Below are positions 43,523 through 52,275 of a DNA stretch of 64,000 bases, piece by piece. The translations under genes were made by a program, and so were the position numbers. Each line of letters begins with the position of its first letter. Position 1 is the first letter of the stretch. Source of the DNA: Hazenella coriacea (GTDB lineage Bacteria > Bacillota > Bacilli > Thermoactinomycetales > Thermoactinomycetaceae); contig NZ_SMAG01000003.1 of NCBI RefSeq assembly GCF_004341825.1, positions 455,591 to 519,590 of the forward strand. The letters run 5' to 3'. The notes below the pieces were generated by a model, which was not told where the DNA came from, did no database searches, and saw nothing but the letters and a program-made list of their open reading frames with translations.

Positions 43523-43939
43523 ATGAGATTATTCAACAGCACTCACACGAAATGGCTTCTACTAGGCGACTTGCTCATTTTGCTTATATTTTCATGGTTG
43601 GGACGTGTCACCCATGAGATGCCTGTAGACATGGGTATTGTCCTTTGGACCACGTTTCCCTTCGCCATTACTTGGCTATTGGTTGCCCCCACATTGGGGA
43701 TCTACTCTACCACATCCCTTGAGAGTAAAAGACAAATGTTTTTTCGGACAAGTGGTACCGTTTTTATAAGTATCACCCTTAGTATTTGGTTCCGTTCTAT
43801 TTTAACTCAGCATCCTTTTCATTGGCTCTTTTATGTAGTTACTCTCTTAGCCCTTTTACCTTTATTTTTAATTTGGCGAGTCACCTATACCTGGATCTAT
43901 CAACGAGTACATGCTACTCACAATCCTTCAACGAACTAA
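43523..43939 (+). CDS. DUF3054 membrane protein
   Basis: 138 residues with four membrane helices (WLLLGDLLILLIFSWLGRVT, FPFAITWLLVAPTLGIY, a third near 75-92 and LFYVVTLLALLPLFLIWRVT), matching DUF3054. Function unknown. AAGGAGGAACAG precedes ATG 43523; an overlapping ATG at 43519 opens a different frame and is rejected. A perfect inverted repeat follows. Confidence 0.8.
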   Translation: MRLFNSTHTKWLLLGDLLILLIFSWLGRVTHEMPVDMGIVLWTTFPFAITWLLVAPTLGIYSTTSLESKRQMFFRTSGTVFISITLSIWFRSILTQHPFHWLFYVVTLLALLPLFLIWRVTYTWIYQRVHATHNPSTN

Positions 43940-43955
43940 CTCCTGTCTACATCAT

Positions 43956-44008
43956 TTCACTACGAATCATTGTTCATTTCATATACTTCTGATCTGATTC
44001 GTAGTGAA
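43956..44008. repeat. 14-bp perfect inverted repeat with 25-base loop
   Basis: TTCACTACGAATCA and TGATTCGTAGTGAA. There is no U-run, so it is unclear whether it terminates DUF3054 or controls the next gene. Confidence 0.6.
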
Positions 44009-44154
44009 TCATTCAACCCATTATAATGTGAACTGAAATGTATTATATTCGTGATATAGTTATTCACTATTCATTGCAAATTAAGCTCTTACTTTGCCCA
44101 ACTTTTTTTGTATACTAAAAGGGAGAGATTTTTCCCAAAAGGAGATGTAGCCTA

Positions 44155-44787
44155 ATGTTTATCAAAAATTGTTTAACCCCTGCCCAACAGATTAAAACCG
44201 TTACTCCTGATATGAGTTTACAAAGTTGCTTAAATCTTCTTGAACAGTATCAACTTGATTCGATCCCTGTAGTTGACGAAAAAGGCGGTTTTGTTGGAAT
44301 TACTGGTTATAGCTACATCTTTAAGGCTTTAATCACAGAAGGCAAAGAAAAATCCGAGCTAGATCATCTCCCTATTTCAATCAGTGTGCATCCGATGAAA
44401 CCGCTTTCAATCAATGCCACTTTTGAGCAAACATTACCTGTTACGGTCCGTTATCCATTTGTACCGATTGTGGATGAAGATGGAAGTACATTTGCAGGGA
44501 TTGTTAAGATCAGTCATATTGAAGCTATTCTCGAAGACACTTATGGGCTTGAAGTTCCAGGCGTTCGTTTCTTATTGGGTGTACTTTTAGATTCACCTCA
44601 CATCCTGTCACAAGTCATTGAATGTATAAAACCATTTGATATCAATATTATCAATCTGGTAACCTTTGATGCTGGAGAACGAGCAGCACGTCGTATTATT
44701 TTAAAGGTGAACCATTCTCCTTATACACAACAAATCAGACAAGCTTTAGAAGAAAAAGGCTTCCGAGTCTTAGATGTAAGAGAATAA
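44155..44787 (+). CDS. CBS-domain protein with C-terminal ACT-like domain (AcuB-like)
   Basis: 210 residues: tandem CBS motifs (SCLNLLEQYQLDSIPVVDEK, GGFVGITGYSYIF; FVPIVDEDGSTFAGIVKIS) and a C-terminal ACT-like region (SPHILSQVIECIKPFDINII). Bacillus AcuB has the same CBS-CBS-ACT layout and length. The acu operon here lacks acuB, so this is a candidate functional replacement, but sequence identity to AcuB is low by eye. AAGGAG precedes the ATG. It probably binds adenine nucleotides. Confidence 0.72.
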   Translation: MFIKNCLTPAQQIKTVTPDMSLQSCLNLLEQYQLDSIPVVDEKGGFVGITGYSYIFKALITEGKEKSELDHLPISISVHPMKPLSINATFEQTLPVTVRYPFVPIVDEDGSTFAGIVKISHIEAILEDTYGLEVPGVRFLLGVLLDSPHILSQVIECIKPFDINIINLVTFDAGERAARRIILKVNHSPYTQQIRQALEEKGFRVLDVRE

Positions 44788-44844
44788 TGATCAGATATAG
44801 AACCCTAATCTTAAAAATCAAGCCTAAAAAGAAAAATGAATAGA

Positions 44845-44892
44845 AAAAAAGCTTTTACTTTACGGAGAAATCCACAAAGTAAAAGCTTTTTT
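44845..44892. terminator. Bidirectional terminator
   Basis: AAAAAAGCTTTTACTTT pairs with AAAGTAAAAGCTTTTTT, a 17-bp stem that ends both the CBS gene and the facing yqgQ. Confidence 0.92.
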
Positions 44893-44908
44893 CTTTTAAG
44901 TTTTCTAT

Positions 44909-45094
44909 TTATCTACTTAGAGATTTTTTTAAAATAGTAATCGCTTTTAGATACTCTTCATTCTCAATCAGTCCTGTATCTTTTAAATCTTTGATTTCAT
45001 CCAACATAAATTCTAGATCTCCGACTGGATCGCCTGTATAAACCACAATACCAAATCTTTTTAATAAATCGCGTACATTTTTGACCCGATTCAT
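44909..45094 (-). CDS. yqgQ: YqgQ (DUF910) protein
   Basis: 61 residues. VRDLLKRFGIVVYTGDPVGD, LEFMLDEIKDL and EYLKAITILKK match YqgQ, a helical bundle of about 65 residues that in Bacillus lies in the glcK-yqgQ operon. Function uncertain. AAAGGGGTG precedes ATG 45094. No glcK is present here. Confidence 0.85.
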   Translation of the reverse strand: MNRVKNVRDLLKRFGIVVYTGDPVGDLEFMLDEIKDLKDTGLIENEEYLKAITILKKSLSR

Positions 45095-45175
45095 CAAAAA
45101 CACCCCTTTCTAGAGAAGTCCCTTTGTGAACATGGTACAATAGATGGACATCATTCAAAAAGAGGTGTAAAACAC

Positions 45176-45556
45176 ATGTCTTTTTTTATACCCTTTAAAA
45201 ACTTTGCTGGTGAGTTACTTATTTCCCAACGAAGAGGAAACTTACGATATACATTAACCACCAAAGAGTTAGTGTTTCAAAAACCGCATACTTCATACCA
45301 TATTTTCCTATCTGATGTAATCGGACTGATTCCTATACAACCTCACTCAATGATCCCCTGCTCATCTCATGGCGATCCATGGGTTGCGCCCAATTTTTAT
45401 TCGCAAATTTACAAAATATCAGCTCAGAAGCTTCAAATCATAAACCGACAAGGTCTGCACACTCTGGAAGATACAGATCTCCTGCTTCCTCTTAATCAAC
45501 GATTGATCTATCAAATTCAACAATGTGCAGATTTCACCTTACTAACTTCTGTTTAG
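45176..45556 (+). CDS. Conserved-looking protein of unknown function
   Basis: 126 residues, strand-rich (YTLTTKELVFQKPHTSYHIF, LSDVIGLIPI) and possibly PH-like, but not assigned to a family. AAGAGGTG precedes the ATG. There is an upstream TACAAT element and a downstream terminator. No signal peptide or membrane helix. Confidence 0.65.
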   Translation: MSFFIPFKNFAGELLISQRRGNLRYTLTTKELVFQKPHTSYHIFLSDVIGLIPIQPHSMIPCSSHGDPWVAPNFYSQIYKISAQKLQIINRQGLHTLEDTDLLLPLNQRLIYQIQQCADFTLLTSV

Positions 45557-45575
45557 TCTGAGTGGTCTCCCTATA

Positions 45576-45611
45576 AAAAAAGCTGATGGTTTCTCATTAC
45601 CATCAGCTTTT
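45576..45611. terminator. Bidirectional terminator
   Basis: AAAAGCTGATGG pairs with CCATCAGCTTTT between the unknown gene and bioY. Confidence 0.85.
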
Positions 45612-45670
45612 GGTGTTACCTTCATCAATCCTACCATTCATCCAAACTATTCACTCACTCGTTTTCCCCG

Positions 45671-46255
45671 TTATGCACTCTTGTTAGCGGTTGCTTTCTT
45701 CGGGATCAAATTAGGAATCGCCTTATGTAAAGCTAAAACAACAATCGCTCCAAACACTACTTTGATCACGTCGCCAGGCAAGAAAATCACGAGTACAGAC
45801 ATAAATGTTTCTTTTACTAATGGAGCCCCTGTCGTCACTACAAACCAAGTAAATCCACAGAGGTGAATAAGGATGGTTCCACCGATGAGGTGAGCAATGA
45901 TTATATGCCACAACTTAAGTCCACTTTTTTTAGAGAAAGAATATACAATCACCCCAATAATAAAAGCAGCGATCGGCCAACTAAAAATATATCCACCTGT
46001 GGGTCCCAATAAAGCAGCGAGTCCTGATTTCCCTCCTGCTAAGACGGGAGCTCCCACAGCCGCAAGGGCAATGTATACAATCATACTCAAAAATCCTCTT
46101 TTCGGTCCTAGTACGGAGCCTGTAAGCATAACAACCAATGTTTGCAAAGTGATTGGAACCGGTCCAAGCGGAATGCTAAATGTACTCACAACAGCTAGAA
46201 GAGCAGTAAATAAAGGAATAAGTACTAAATCTCGAACCTGAAACCTAGAATTCAT
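45671..46255 (-). CDS. bioY: Biotin transporter BioY
   Basis: 195 residues, about six membrane helices. Landmarks are LGPVPITLQTLVVMLTG, GAPVLAGGKSGLAALLGPTG, GYIFSWP and the C-terminal FLPGDVIKVVFGA, all typical of BioY. It is the biotin-binding S component of an ECF transporter; no ecfT or ecfA genes are adjacent, so shared modules or solo function are implied. AAAGGGG supports ATG 46255. A BirA-box-like palindrome lies about 110 bases upstream. Confidence 0.93.
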   Translation of the reverse strand: MNSRFQVRDLVLIPLFTALLAVVSTFSIPLGPVPITLQTLVVMLTGSVLGPKRGFLSMIVYIALAAVGAPVLAGGKSGLAALLGPTGGYIFSWPIAAFIIGVIVYSFSKKSGLKLWHIIIAHLIGGTILIHLCGFTWFVVTTGAPLVKETFMSVLVIFLPGDVIKVVFGAIVVLALHKAIPNLIPKKATANKSA

Positions 46256-46609
46256 CGTCTGAAATTTCCCCTTTTTATTCATATCAATCTGATCGTACAA
46301 TTCCTTAGAATCATACTTAAATAGAATAAACACATGTATAGCTTAAAAAATGTCACGCCATTTGTCAACTTATATAATATTGTGGTTTACATTTAACTTT
46401 CAAAAGACCCTCTCAGTGAAGCAATATTTACTCTTTAACTTTAAATACCTCATTTTCATCACCTATGAACTTGATCCAACTAGACTATCGCCTTAATCAT
46501 TACAATGATCTGGATCATTTAGGACATCGCCTTGCCTTACAAACGCTGAGGTACATACAATATACAGCCATCTAACTAGCTAAGGGTTGGGAATAGGAGG
46601 CTGCGTTCT
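46256..46609. other. Intergenic region between bioY and protease gene
   Basis: About 350 bases that hold the bioY control region (46362-46392). The right half shows GGAGG before the protease ATG and nothing else recognisable. Confidence 0.5.
46362..46392 (-). promoter_or_regulatory. BirA-box-like operator of bioY
   Basis: TTGTCAAC (46362-46369), 15 bases, GTTTACAT (46385-46392) resembles the Bacillus BirA operator TTGTTAAC-N15-GTTAACAA with three mismatches. TTGACA on the reverse strand (46367-46362) is a good -35 for bioY, and TATAAT lies inside the spacer on the forward strand. Confidence 0.5.
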
Positions 46610-47338
46610 ATGCGCCAACGGAAAATACGTTTATCGCGTTCTGAGGCAAAAGTAGCTGCAAATCATCCTGCCAATGTCTTCGTCTCCGTCGTTCGTAAAG
46701 TAAGAAATAGTGTTGTGTCCATCGTCACAGAAGAAAAAAAAGTTCCAGCCTTTCAAGATCAAGTTTGGGGCATGATCTTTTCGGACCTCCCTCAACAAAG
46801 ATCAGAAAAAAAGACGCAATTTGGCTCAGGATTTATCATCCATCCCCATGGATATATTTTGACCAATGAACATGTCGTCCAACAATCACCTTCCATTCTC
46901 GTTCAAGTGGAGGGGTACAAAAATCCTTTTCGTGGTACTCTTGTCTGGAAAGATGAAAAACGAGATCTAGCCATCCTTAAGATTCCTGTTCCGCGTCCAC
47001 TCCGACCTCTACCTCTTGGAACATCTATGAATACACAGATTGGCGAATGGGCCTTAGCTGTAGGAAATCCCTTTGGTCTGGATCAAACCTTTACTGTAGG
47101 TGTCATCAGTGGAAAAAATCGACCGATTCATGTTGGGAAGCGGACTTATGAAAATGTGATTCAAACTGACGCTGCCATCAATCCTGGCAATAGTGGAGGT
47201 CCCTTAGTCAACATCTTTGGGGAAGTGATCGGTGTCAACACTTTGATCATCTTTCCTTCCCAATGTATTGGCTTTGCCATTCCTATTGAAGAAATCAAAC
47301 CAATTATCACTCATTTTCTTGGATCATTTAAATCATGA
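46610..47338 (+). CDS. S1C-type serine protease without membrane anchor or PDZ domain
   Basis: 242 residues. The trypsin-like triad is His in LTNEHVVQ, Asp in KRDLAILKI and Ser in INPGNSGGPL, as in HtrA/DegP. Unlike standard HtrA it has no signal peptide, no membrane helix and no C-terminal PDZ domain, so it appears to be a cytosolic catalytic module. AGGAGGC precedes the ATG. YyxA/HtrA-like specificity cannot be inferred. A terminator follows. Confidence 0.85.
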   Translation: MRQRKIRLSRSEAKVAANHPANVFVSVVRKVRNSVVSIVTEEKKVPAFQDQVWGMIFSDLPQQRSEKKTQFGSGFIIHPHGYILTNEHVVQQSPSILVQVEGYKNPFRGTLVWKDEKRDLAILKIPVPRPLRPLPLGTSMNTQIGEWALAVGNPFGLDQTFTVGVISGKNRPIHVGKRTYENVIQTDAAINPGNSGGPLVNIFGEVIGVNTLIIFPSQCIGFAIPIEEIKPIITHFLGSFKS

Positions 47339-47343
47339 ACGGA

Positions 47344-47393
47344 AAAACCCTTGATTGACTCTGCCTCTCATAGAGAAAGTCATCAAGGGTTTT
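47344..47393 (+). terminator. Terminator after the S1C protease gene
   Basis: AAAACCCTTGAT pairs with ATCAAGGGTTTT around an inner GACT/AGTC pairing. Confidence 0.8.
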
Positions 47394-47400
47394 CGAGGGT

Positions 47401-47462
47401 TCCACTAAGGAATAACACAAAACCAATTCATGCGAAACATCGACTCCTAACTGTTGATCAAT
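47401..47462 (-). repeat. Dispersed intergenic repeat, copy B
   Basis: Read on the reverse strand: CAACAGTTAGGAGTCGATGT, then TTCGCATG and, after about 17 bases, ATTCCTTAGTGGA. It resembles copy D most. Confidence 0.5.
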
Positions 47463-48635
47463 CTATTGAATCGTTGTTTTTTTTCGGATTCCATTAATCA
47501 GCACCTGAATCACTTCCGTTCGGGAAAATTCAGGAGGGGGAATTTCACCTGCTTGGAGCATCTCTCTTACTTTCGTTCCTGACAATATCACATGATCATC
47601 TTGAGAGTGTGGGCACGTTTTGTAAGAAGTCATTCCAGCACACTTTCTACAAAAGAAACTATGTTCAAAAAAGAGTGGAATGATTCCGAGTTCTTCAGTC
47701 CGAAATTGCTTAAATATCTCTTGTGCTTCATAGGTTCCATAATATGATCCTACTCCAGCATGGTCACGCCCCACAATAAAATGAGTACAACCATAGTTTT
47801 TACGAGATAAGGCATGAAAAATAGCTTCTCGTGGTCCTGCATAACGCATCGCCGCTGGAAATACGCCTAGCAATACCCTTTGTGGTGGATAATACTCCTG
47901 TAAAATCACTTCATAACTTTTCATCCGTACACTCGCAGGGATATCGTCTGACTTTGTTTCTCCTACAAGTGGATGGAGAAACAATCCATCTACCGTTTCT
48001 AAAGCTGCTTTCTGTATATATTCATGGGCTCGATGAACTGGATTTCGTGTCTGAAAACCAACGACTGTTTGCCAACCGTTTTTTTGAAATCTTTCTCTGG
48101 TTTGGATTGGATCATAATGATGTCGAGAAAACTCTCCTTCATGTGGACGATGAAGTAACCAAATATCTCCTCCCAGATTAACGGGGGATTGTTTAAAAAG
48201 TCTAGCTACACCAGGATGTTGGGGATCTGTAGTTCCATACACCTGCTTCGCCTCTTTAAATAAATCTACTTCGTAAATACTTTCCACTTGAACGATCGCC
48301 ACTATCCGTCTAGTAGAATCTCTCAAGGAAACATAGGGTGCTCTTCGAATTTCAGTGATGGATTCTTCGGGGATTGACAATGTAATGGGAAGACTCCACA
48401 CTGTTCCATCTTGTAAACGCATGTCATCACAAACGGATTGATAATCCTTTTCTGTTAAAAAACCTGTCAATGGAGAAAAGACCCCTGTAGCAATACATAA
48501 CAAATCCGATACAGTTGTATGAGGAATCGTGATCGATGGATAAGTATCAGCTTTCTTTAACCACTCATCGCGTTTAATCTCTGCCACCATACGGTTAACT
48601 AAATGCCCTCCATGAGGCGTAATCGTTTCTAACAT
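47463..48635 (-). CDS. sat: Sulfate adenylyltransferase (ATP sulfurylase)
   Basis: 390 residues, homo-oligomeric Sat type. [15 protein letters not shown] (ATP-site QxRNPxH), [13 protein letters not shown] and [10 protein letters not shown] are diagnostic. It makes APS from sulfate and ATP, the first assimilation step. A cysteine cluster ([13 protein letters not shown]) near residue 330 is seen in Bacillus-type Sat. It starts 31 bases after cysH on the same strand, forming a cysH-sat unit without cysP or cysC. Confidence 0.96.
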   Translation of the reverse strand: MLETITPHGGHLVNRMVAEIKRDEWLKKADTYPSITIPHTTVSDLLCIATGVFSPLTGFLTEKDYQSVCDDMRLQDGTVWSLPITLSIPEESITEIRRAPYVSLRDSTRRIVAIVQVESIYEVDLFKEAKQVYGTTDPQHPGVARLFKQSPVNLGGDIWLLHRPHEGEFSRHHYDPIQTRERFQKNGWQTVVGFQTRNPVHRAHEYIQKAALETVDGLFLHPLVGETKSDDIPASVRMKSYEVILQEYYPPQRVLLGVFPAAMRYAGPREAIFHALSRKNYGCTHFIVGRDHAGVGSYYGTYEAQEIFKQFRTEELGIIPLFFEHSFFCRKCAGMTSYKTCPHSQDDHVILSGTKVREMLQAGEIPPPEFSRTEVIQVLINGIRKKTTIQ

Positions 48636-48665
48636 GCCCGTTTGTTCTCCCCCATCTCTATTCCC

Positions 48666-49376
48666 TTATTCACTTGGGGAATTATGTAATCCACATTCTG
48701 TTTTTTCAGTACCTGTCCATCGTCCTGATCGAGGGTCTTCACCAGGGAGAACAGCTTGAGTACAGGGTTCACATCCGATACTAGGGAAATTTTGATCATG
48801 TAAAGGGTTATATGGGATTTGATGTTCATGGATATATTTCCATACTTGAGTAGATGTCCAATATGCCAACGGATTGAGCTTGACTAAGCCAAATCCTTCA
48901 TCCCATTCAACCACTTCAGCGTGAGCACGTGTCAGTGATTGCTCACGACGAATCCCTGTGATCCATCCCTGATAGCCTTGTAACACTTTTTTCAAAGGCT
49001 CTACCTTACGAATGCGACAACATTGGTGGGGATTCTTAGTCCAAAGTGCTTCCCCATACTGCTTGGTTTGTTCTGTGATAGAAACATCTGAACAAACCCG
49101 TTTAAATTGGCAAGAATACCGTTCAACTAAACGATCCCGAACTTGATACGTCTCTGGAAATAATAAGTCTGTATCTAAATAGAAAATCGTTAAATCTGGC
49201 TCTATTTTTGAGACCATATCAACCAGAGCCACATCTTCATAGCCAAAACTGCACGCCAAAGTTAATGCTGAACTCCCTACGTTTTCAACACCCCAACGAA
49301 TGACATCCATAGGATGAGCTTCCTTTAATCGGAAGGCAACCTCTTTGCATGATTCTGGTGATATTACATCTTCCAT
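48666..49376 (-). CDS. cysH: Phosphoadenylyl/adenylyl-sulfate reductase, Fe-S type
   Basis: 236 residues. SFGYEDVALVDMV (nucleotide site), KNPHQCCRIRKVEPL and the C-terminal GCEPCTQAV..ECGLH carry the Cys pairs that bind a 4Fe-4S cluster, so an assimilatory APS-type reductase is likely. It reduces (P)APS to sulfite with thioredoxin. AAGGAGGAG supports ATG 49376; the frame is open to 49406. No SAM or other known riboswitch was found in its leader. Confidence 0.93.
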   Translation of the reverse strand: MEDVISPESCKEVAFRLKEAHPMDVIRWGVENVGSSALTLACSFGYEDVALVDMVSKIEPDLTIFYLDTDLLFPETYQVRDRLVERYSCQFKRVCSDVSITEQTKQYGEALWTKNPHQCCRIRKVEPLKKVLQGYQGWITGIRREQSLTRAHAEVVEWDEGFGLVKLNPLAYWTSTQVWKYIHEHQIPYNPLHDQNFPSIGCEPCTQAVLPGEDPRSGRWTGTEKTECGLHNSPSE

Positions 49377-49513
49377 ATCCAACTCCTCCTTCTTCCATTG
49401 AACCATTCATCGCTGAATCCCCCTGATGTCTTACCATATGGACTTCTGCCCCTGTCCTATGACAGAAGATCCCCGATTTACTCCAATCGTTCACAATCTC
49501 ACATTTGAGAATC

Positions 49514-49566
49514 AAAAAAAGCTGCTGATTACCTTTTTGAAAATAAAGGTAATCAGCAGCTTTTTA
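49514..49566. terminator. Strong bidirectional terminator
   Basis: GCTGCTGATTACCTTT and AAAGGTAATCAGCAGC form a perfect stem flanked by A and T runs. It ends the MATE gene on the reverse strand before cysH. Confidence 0.93.
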
Positions 49567-49572
49567 TATGAA

Positions 49573-49630
49573 ATCAACAGTGTCGATATCCCCGAAGTTG
49601 AGAGTCGATATTTCGCGTGAAATGACTTCT
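49573..49630 (+). repeat. Dispersed intergenic repeat, copy C
   Basis: CAACAGTGTCGATATC, then AAGTTGAGAGTCGATATTTC and GCGTG. It shares the GTGTCGAT start with copy A and the AGTCGATNTTTCGC core with A and B. Confidence 0.5.
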
Positions 49631-49641
49631 TTGCAAATGAA

Positions 49642-51153
49642 TTATTGGTCTGACGATGGTGCAACAAATAAGCTTTCATGCTGTTTTCCACGCCAGAAAA
49701 ATCGATAATAGAGATACTGTACAATCACATTAAATAAAAATGCCATTGGGTATGCCATCCAAACCCCGTTGAGTCCATACAAACCAGATAATAGATAGGC
49801 ACAAGGGACTTGAACTCCCCAAATAGCAATAATTCCGATCAATGTAGGCCAGAAAACGGTCCCACTGGATCTCATAAGTCCTGAAATGATGATCGCATGA
49901 CCAAAAATCATATACGACCATAGCACGATATACAAGATCTCTTTAGCCATCGCAAGAGTCGTAGGCTCCACTAAAAACCACGATAAAATAGAACTACTAA
50001 ATAGATACACAATCGAGACTAAAACAAGACCAATGGTATAATTTAAAAGAACCGAACTGGTAAATAGACTCTTTAGCCGATTGACTGCACGTGCTCCAAT
50101 CAACTGAGAACCAAAAATCCCCACTGCCATTCCCAAACTCATCGCTGGAAGTTGTACATAAGTAATAACTTGCATGACTGCACCATAAGCGGCTGTTGCC
50201 TTTTCACCATATCCATTGATCAAGGTGATAACAGCTACTGCGGATAAAGAGACAAATATCATTTGCACGCTTGTAGGCAAACCAATCTTCAATAGTAATT
50301 TTAGGATTTGACCATCCCAAGTCAACTTCGTAAAAAAAGACCGATCAATCATCAAGATATGGTTTTTTCTTTTCAGATATACAAAAAGAAAAACTAATGT
50401 GACTACAATAGATAAAACACCTGCAATCGCTACCCCTCGAAGTCCCCATTGAGGAAAGCCCGCCCATCCTAATGCGAGGAAAGGGGTTAATATGATGTTT
50501 AACCCAGTACTAATAATGAGGAAATAAAATGGAGTTTTAGAATCTCCTGTCCCTCGTAAAAAAGTCGTATAGTTAATATAGATAAATTGGATCGGGAGAA
50601 AAGCGAACAATATCTGTGCAAATTGAACCGATGAATCAATAATACCTTTAGGTGTCCCCATCAATCCTAATAGTTCTCTTGCATAGATAAATCCAATCGC
50701 AGCCATTATCAAACCAAGCAAAAAGGAAAACTTTAAAGAGGTATGGACGGTTTGCTTTAAACGATCCATTTCTTGACCTCCATACGCTTGTCCAATCAAG
50801 ATCGAACTAGCACTTCCAATCCCAATCACAATCGAGATCAGAAAAAATGTAACTGGAAACACTGCACTTGCAGCAGCCAGCGCTTCCTCTCCCAACCCTC
50901 TTCCCATAATCACTGCACTAATCGTTCCACCCAACGACTGCAAAGCATTACTTAACATCAAAGGAATTAAAAAGATCAGTAATGGTTTCCAAATGGGTTG
51001 GCTTGGATCCAAGATATTGGGCTGGTTTTCTTTCTGATCAGATGTCTCTGACTCTAAAGCTAATTCAGGTTGAACCGTCCTCTGTTCTGATTCATCTATC
51101 GTAGAAAGCTGTTCAATCTCTCCTTCTATTTGACCGATCTTACTACTTACCAT
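49642..51153 (-). CDS. MATE-family efflux transporter
   Basis: 503 residues with 12 membrane helices after a charged 50-residue N-terminal extension. LIFLIPLMLSNALQSLGGTI, IMGRGLGEEALAAASAVFPV and GIGSASSILIGQAYGGQEMD are typical MATE/DinF sequence. It exports cationic compounds in exchange for H+ or Na+. GAGGTGAAAG precedes ATG 51153. Drug specificity is not predictable. Confidence 0.92.
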   Translation of the reverse strand: MVSSKIGQIEGEIEQLSTIDESEQRTVQPELALESETSDQKENQPNILDPSQPIWKPLLIFLIPLMLSNALQSLGGTISAVIMGRGLGEEALAAASAVFPVTFFLISIVIGIGSASSILIGQAYGGQEMDRLKQTVHTSLKFSFLLGLIMAAIGFIYARELLGLMGTPKGIIDSSVQFAQILFAFLPIQFIYINYTTFLRGTGDSKTPFYFLIISTGLNIILTPFLALGWAGFPQWGLRGVAIAGVLSIVVTLVFLFVYLKRKNHILMIDRSFFTKLTWDGQILKLLLKIGLPTSVQMIFVSLSAVAVITLINGYGEKATAAYGAVMQVITYVQLPAMSLGMAVGIFGSQLIGARAVNRLKSLFTSSVLLNYTIGLVLVSIVYLFSSSILSWFLVEPTTLAMAKEILYIVLWSYMIFGHAIIISGLMRSSGTVFWPTLIGIIAIWGVQVPCAYLLSGLYGLNGVWMAYPMAFLFNVIVQYLYYRFFWRGKQHESLFVAPSSDQ

Positions 51154-51305
51154 TCTTTCACCTCAACTTTTTTCTTTGACTCCATTTAAACCGTTTTTGC
51201 TACAATAAAAGGGGGTACATGATGAACTCATTGACGCCTCATATGATGTAAAGTGAGGCAAAAGATGTGCCAATCTTAAAAATATGAATCTAAGGAGTCT
51301 GGCAG

Positions 51306-51746
51306 ATGAAACTATTCGTTTACCTAGCAGGGCAAATTCACGATGACTGGCGAGCTCAACTGAAACAAAAAGCAGATGAGAGACAATTACCACTTCACTT
51401 TTTAGGACCACAAGAAAATCACGAGCGTTCCGATGATATTGGTGAATCGATTAAAGGAAAACAGCCAAATACGATTTATCGTGACTATACAGCATCGGAG
51501 TTTAATAATTTACGCACTCGGGTCTGGATGCAAAAAGCGGATGTAGTCATTGCCTTATTTGGAGAGAAATATCGACAGTGGAATACAGCAACAGATGCAG
51601 GAATCGCTCTCTCTCTAGACAAACCATTGATTTTGGTTCGACCCGAAAGTTTACATCATCCTTTAAAAGAGCTAGCCCAACGCGCCCAAGTCGTGGTTGA
51701 GACCCCTGATCAAGCTCTTGATGCTTTAGCTTATGTGTTAGAGTAA
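51306..51746 (+). CDS. ytoQ: YtoQ-family protein
   Basis: 146 residues. VYLAGQIHDDWRAQLKQKAD, LHFLGPQENHERSDDIGESI and RVWMQKADVVIALFGEKYRQ, WNTATDAGIAL match YtoQ, which has a nucleoside-2-deoxyribosyltransferase-like fold. Activity is not established. AAGGAG precedes the ATG. It is divergent from the MATE gene. Confidence 0.92.
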   Translation: MKLFVYLAGQIHDDWRAQLKQKADERQLPLHFLGPQENHERSDDIGESIKGKQPNTIYRDYTASEFNNLRTRVWMQKADVVIALFGEKYRQWNTATDAGIALSLDKPLILVRPESLHHPLKELAQRAQVVVETPDQALDALAYVLE

Positions 51747-51764
51747 CTAGTACTGATCTAAACC

Positions 51765-51792
51765 TTCATCCTGTCTTCATCGACAGGATGAA
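51765..51792 (+). terminator. ytoQ terminator
   Basis: TTCATCCTGTC pairs with GACAGGATGAA with a 6-base loop. The U-run is short. Confidence 0.75.
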
Positions 51793-52275
51793 TATCATCA
51801 CATAAATGCTATTCGGTTACATCCGACCTATCTTCCTTCTTTATCATATCCCCTTTTATTGTAGCAATAATAAAACATTGATGATCATTATTTTTATAAA
51901 ACCTGATCAAAGACCTCTCATTTACTGTGTCGTTATCTCCACGATTATCCATTCCTCAAAAGCTTACGTTCTATGAACTTGTGCCTTATAAAGAGCCGCT
52001 CCCCCTTCGATTCAGGGAATAGGCTAGAAGCATCTCCATGAAAAGAGTCGCCTCTCTCTTCCTCCATCGAAGGGTTCTGCTAAGGAATGGTACATCATAT
52101 TTACTACGGAAAAGATCGATTCTTAACTGTTGGGAAGTCAGCTTGACTATTCTCATACAAAATCTTTCCAAGTAGTTATACACAACTAAATCATTTCAGA
52201 GCGATTTAATATCTATAGCGCAAACCAATCCCTCAGCTTATCATATCATTGATCTGGATCCTTTTCCGATCTTTG
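51793..52275. other. Long intergenic region with repeat copy D
   Basis: About 480 bases between ytoQ and gerQ. It holds dispersed repeat copy D and no supported gene. A 65-codon reverse open frame (51986-52183) runs through the repeat and has no ribosome site. Confidence 0.5.
52072..52134 (-). repeat. Dispersed intergenic repeat, copy D
   Basis: Read on the reverse strand: CCCAACAGTTAAGAATCGAT, then CTTTTCCG and, after about 20 bases, ATTCCTTAGCAGAACCC. Both ends match copy B. Confidence 0.5.

Noticed and set aside
43519..43620. Overlapping ATG frame before DUF3054
   Set aside because: It gives a short frame with no membrane pattern; the ATG at 43523 gives the full DUF3054 protein with good ribosome-site spacing.
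49377..49513. SAM or other riboswitch in the cysH leader
   Set aside because: The conserved S-box stems and GA-rich motifs were looked for and not found; only weak local pairing is present.
51986..52183. 65-codon reverse open frame between ytoQ and gerQ
   Set aside because: It runs through dispersed repeat copy D, has no ribosome site and no recognisable sequence.
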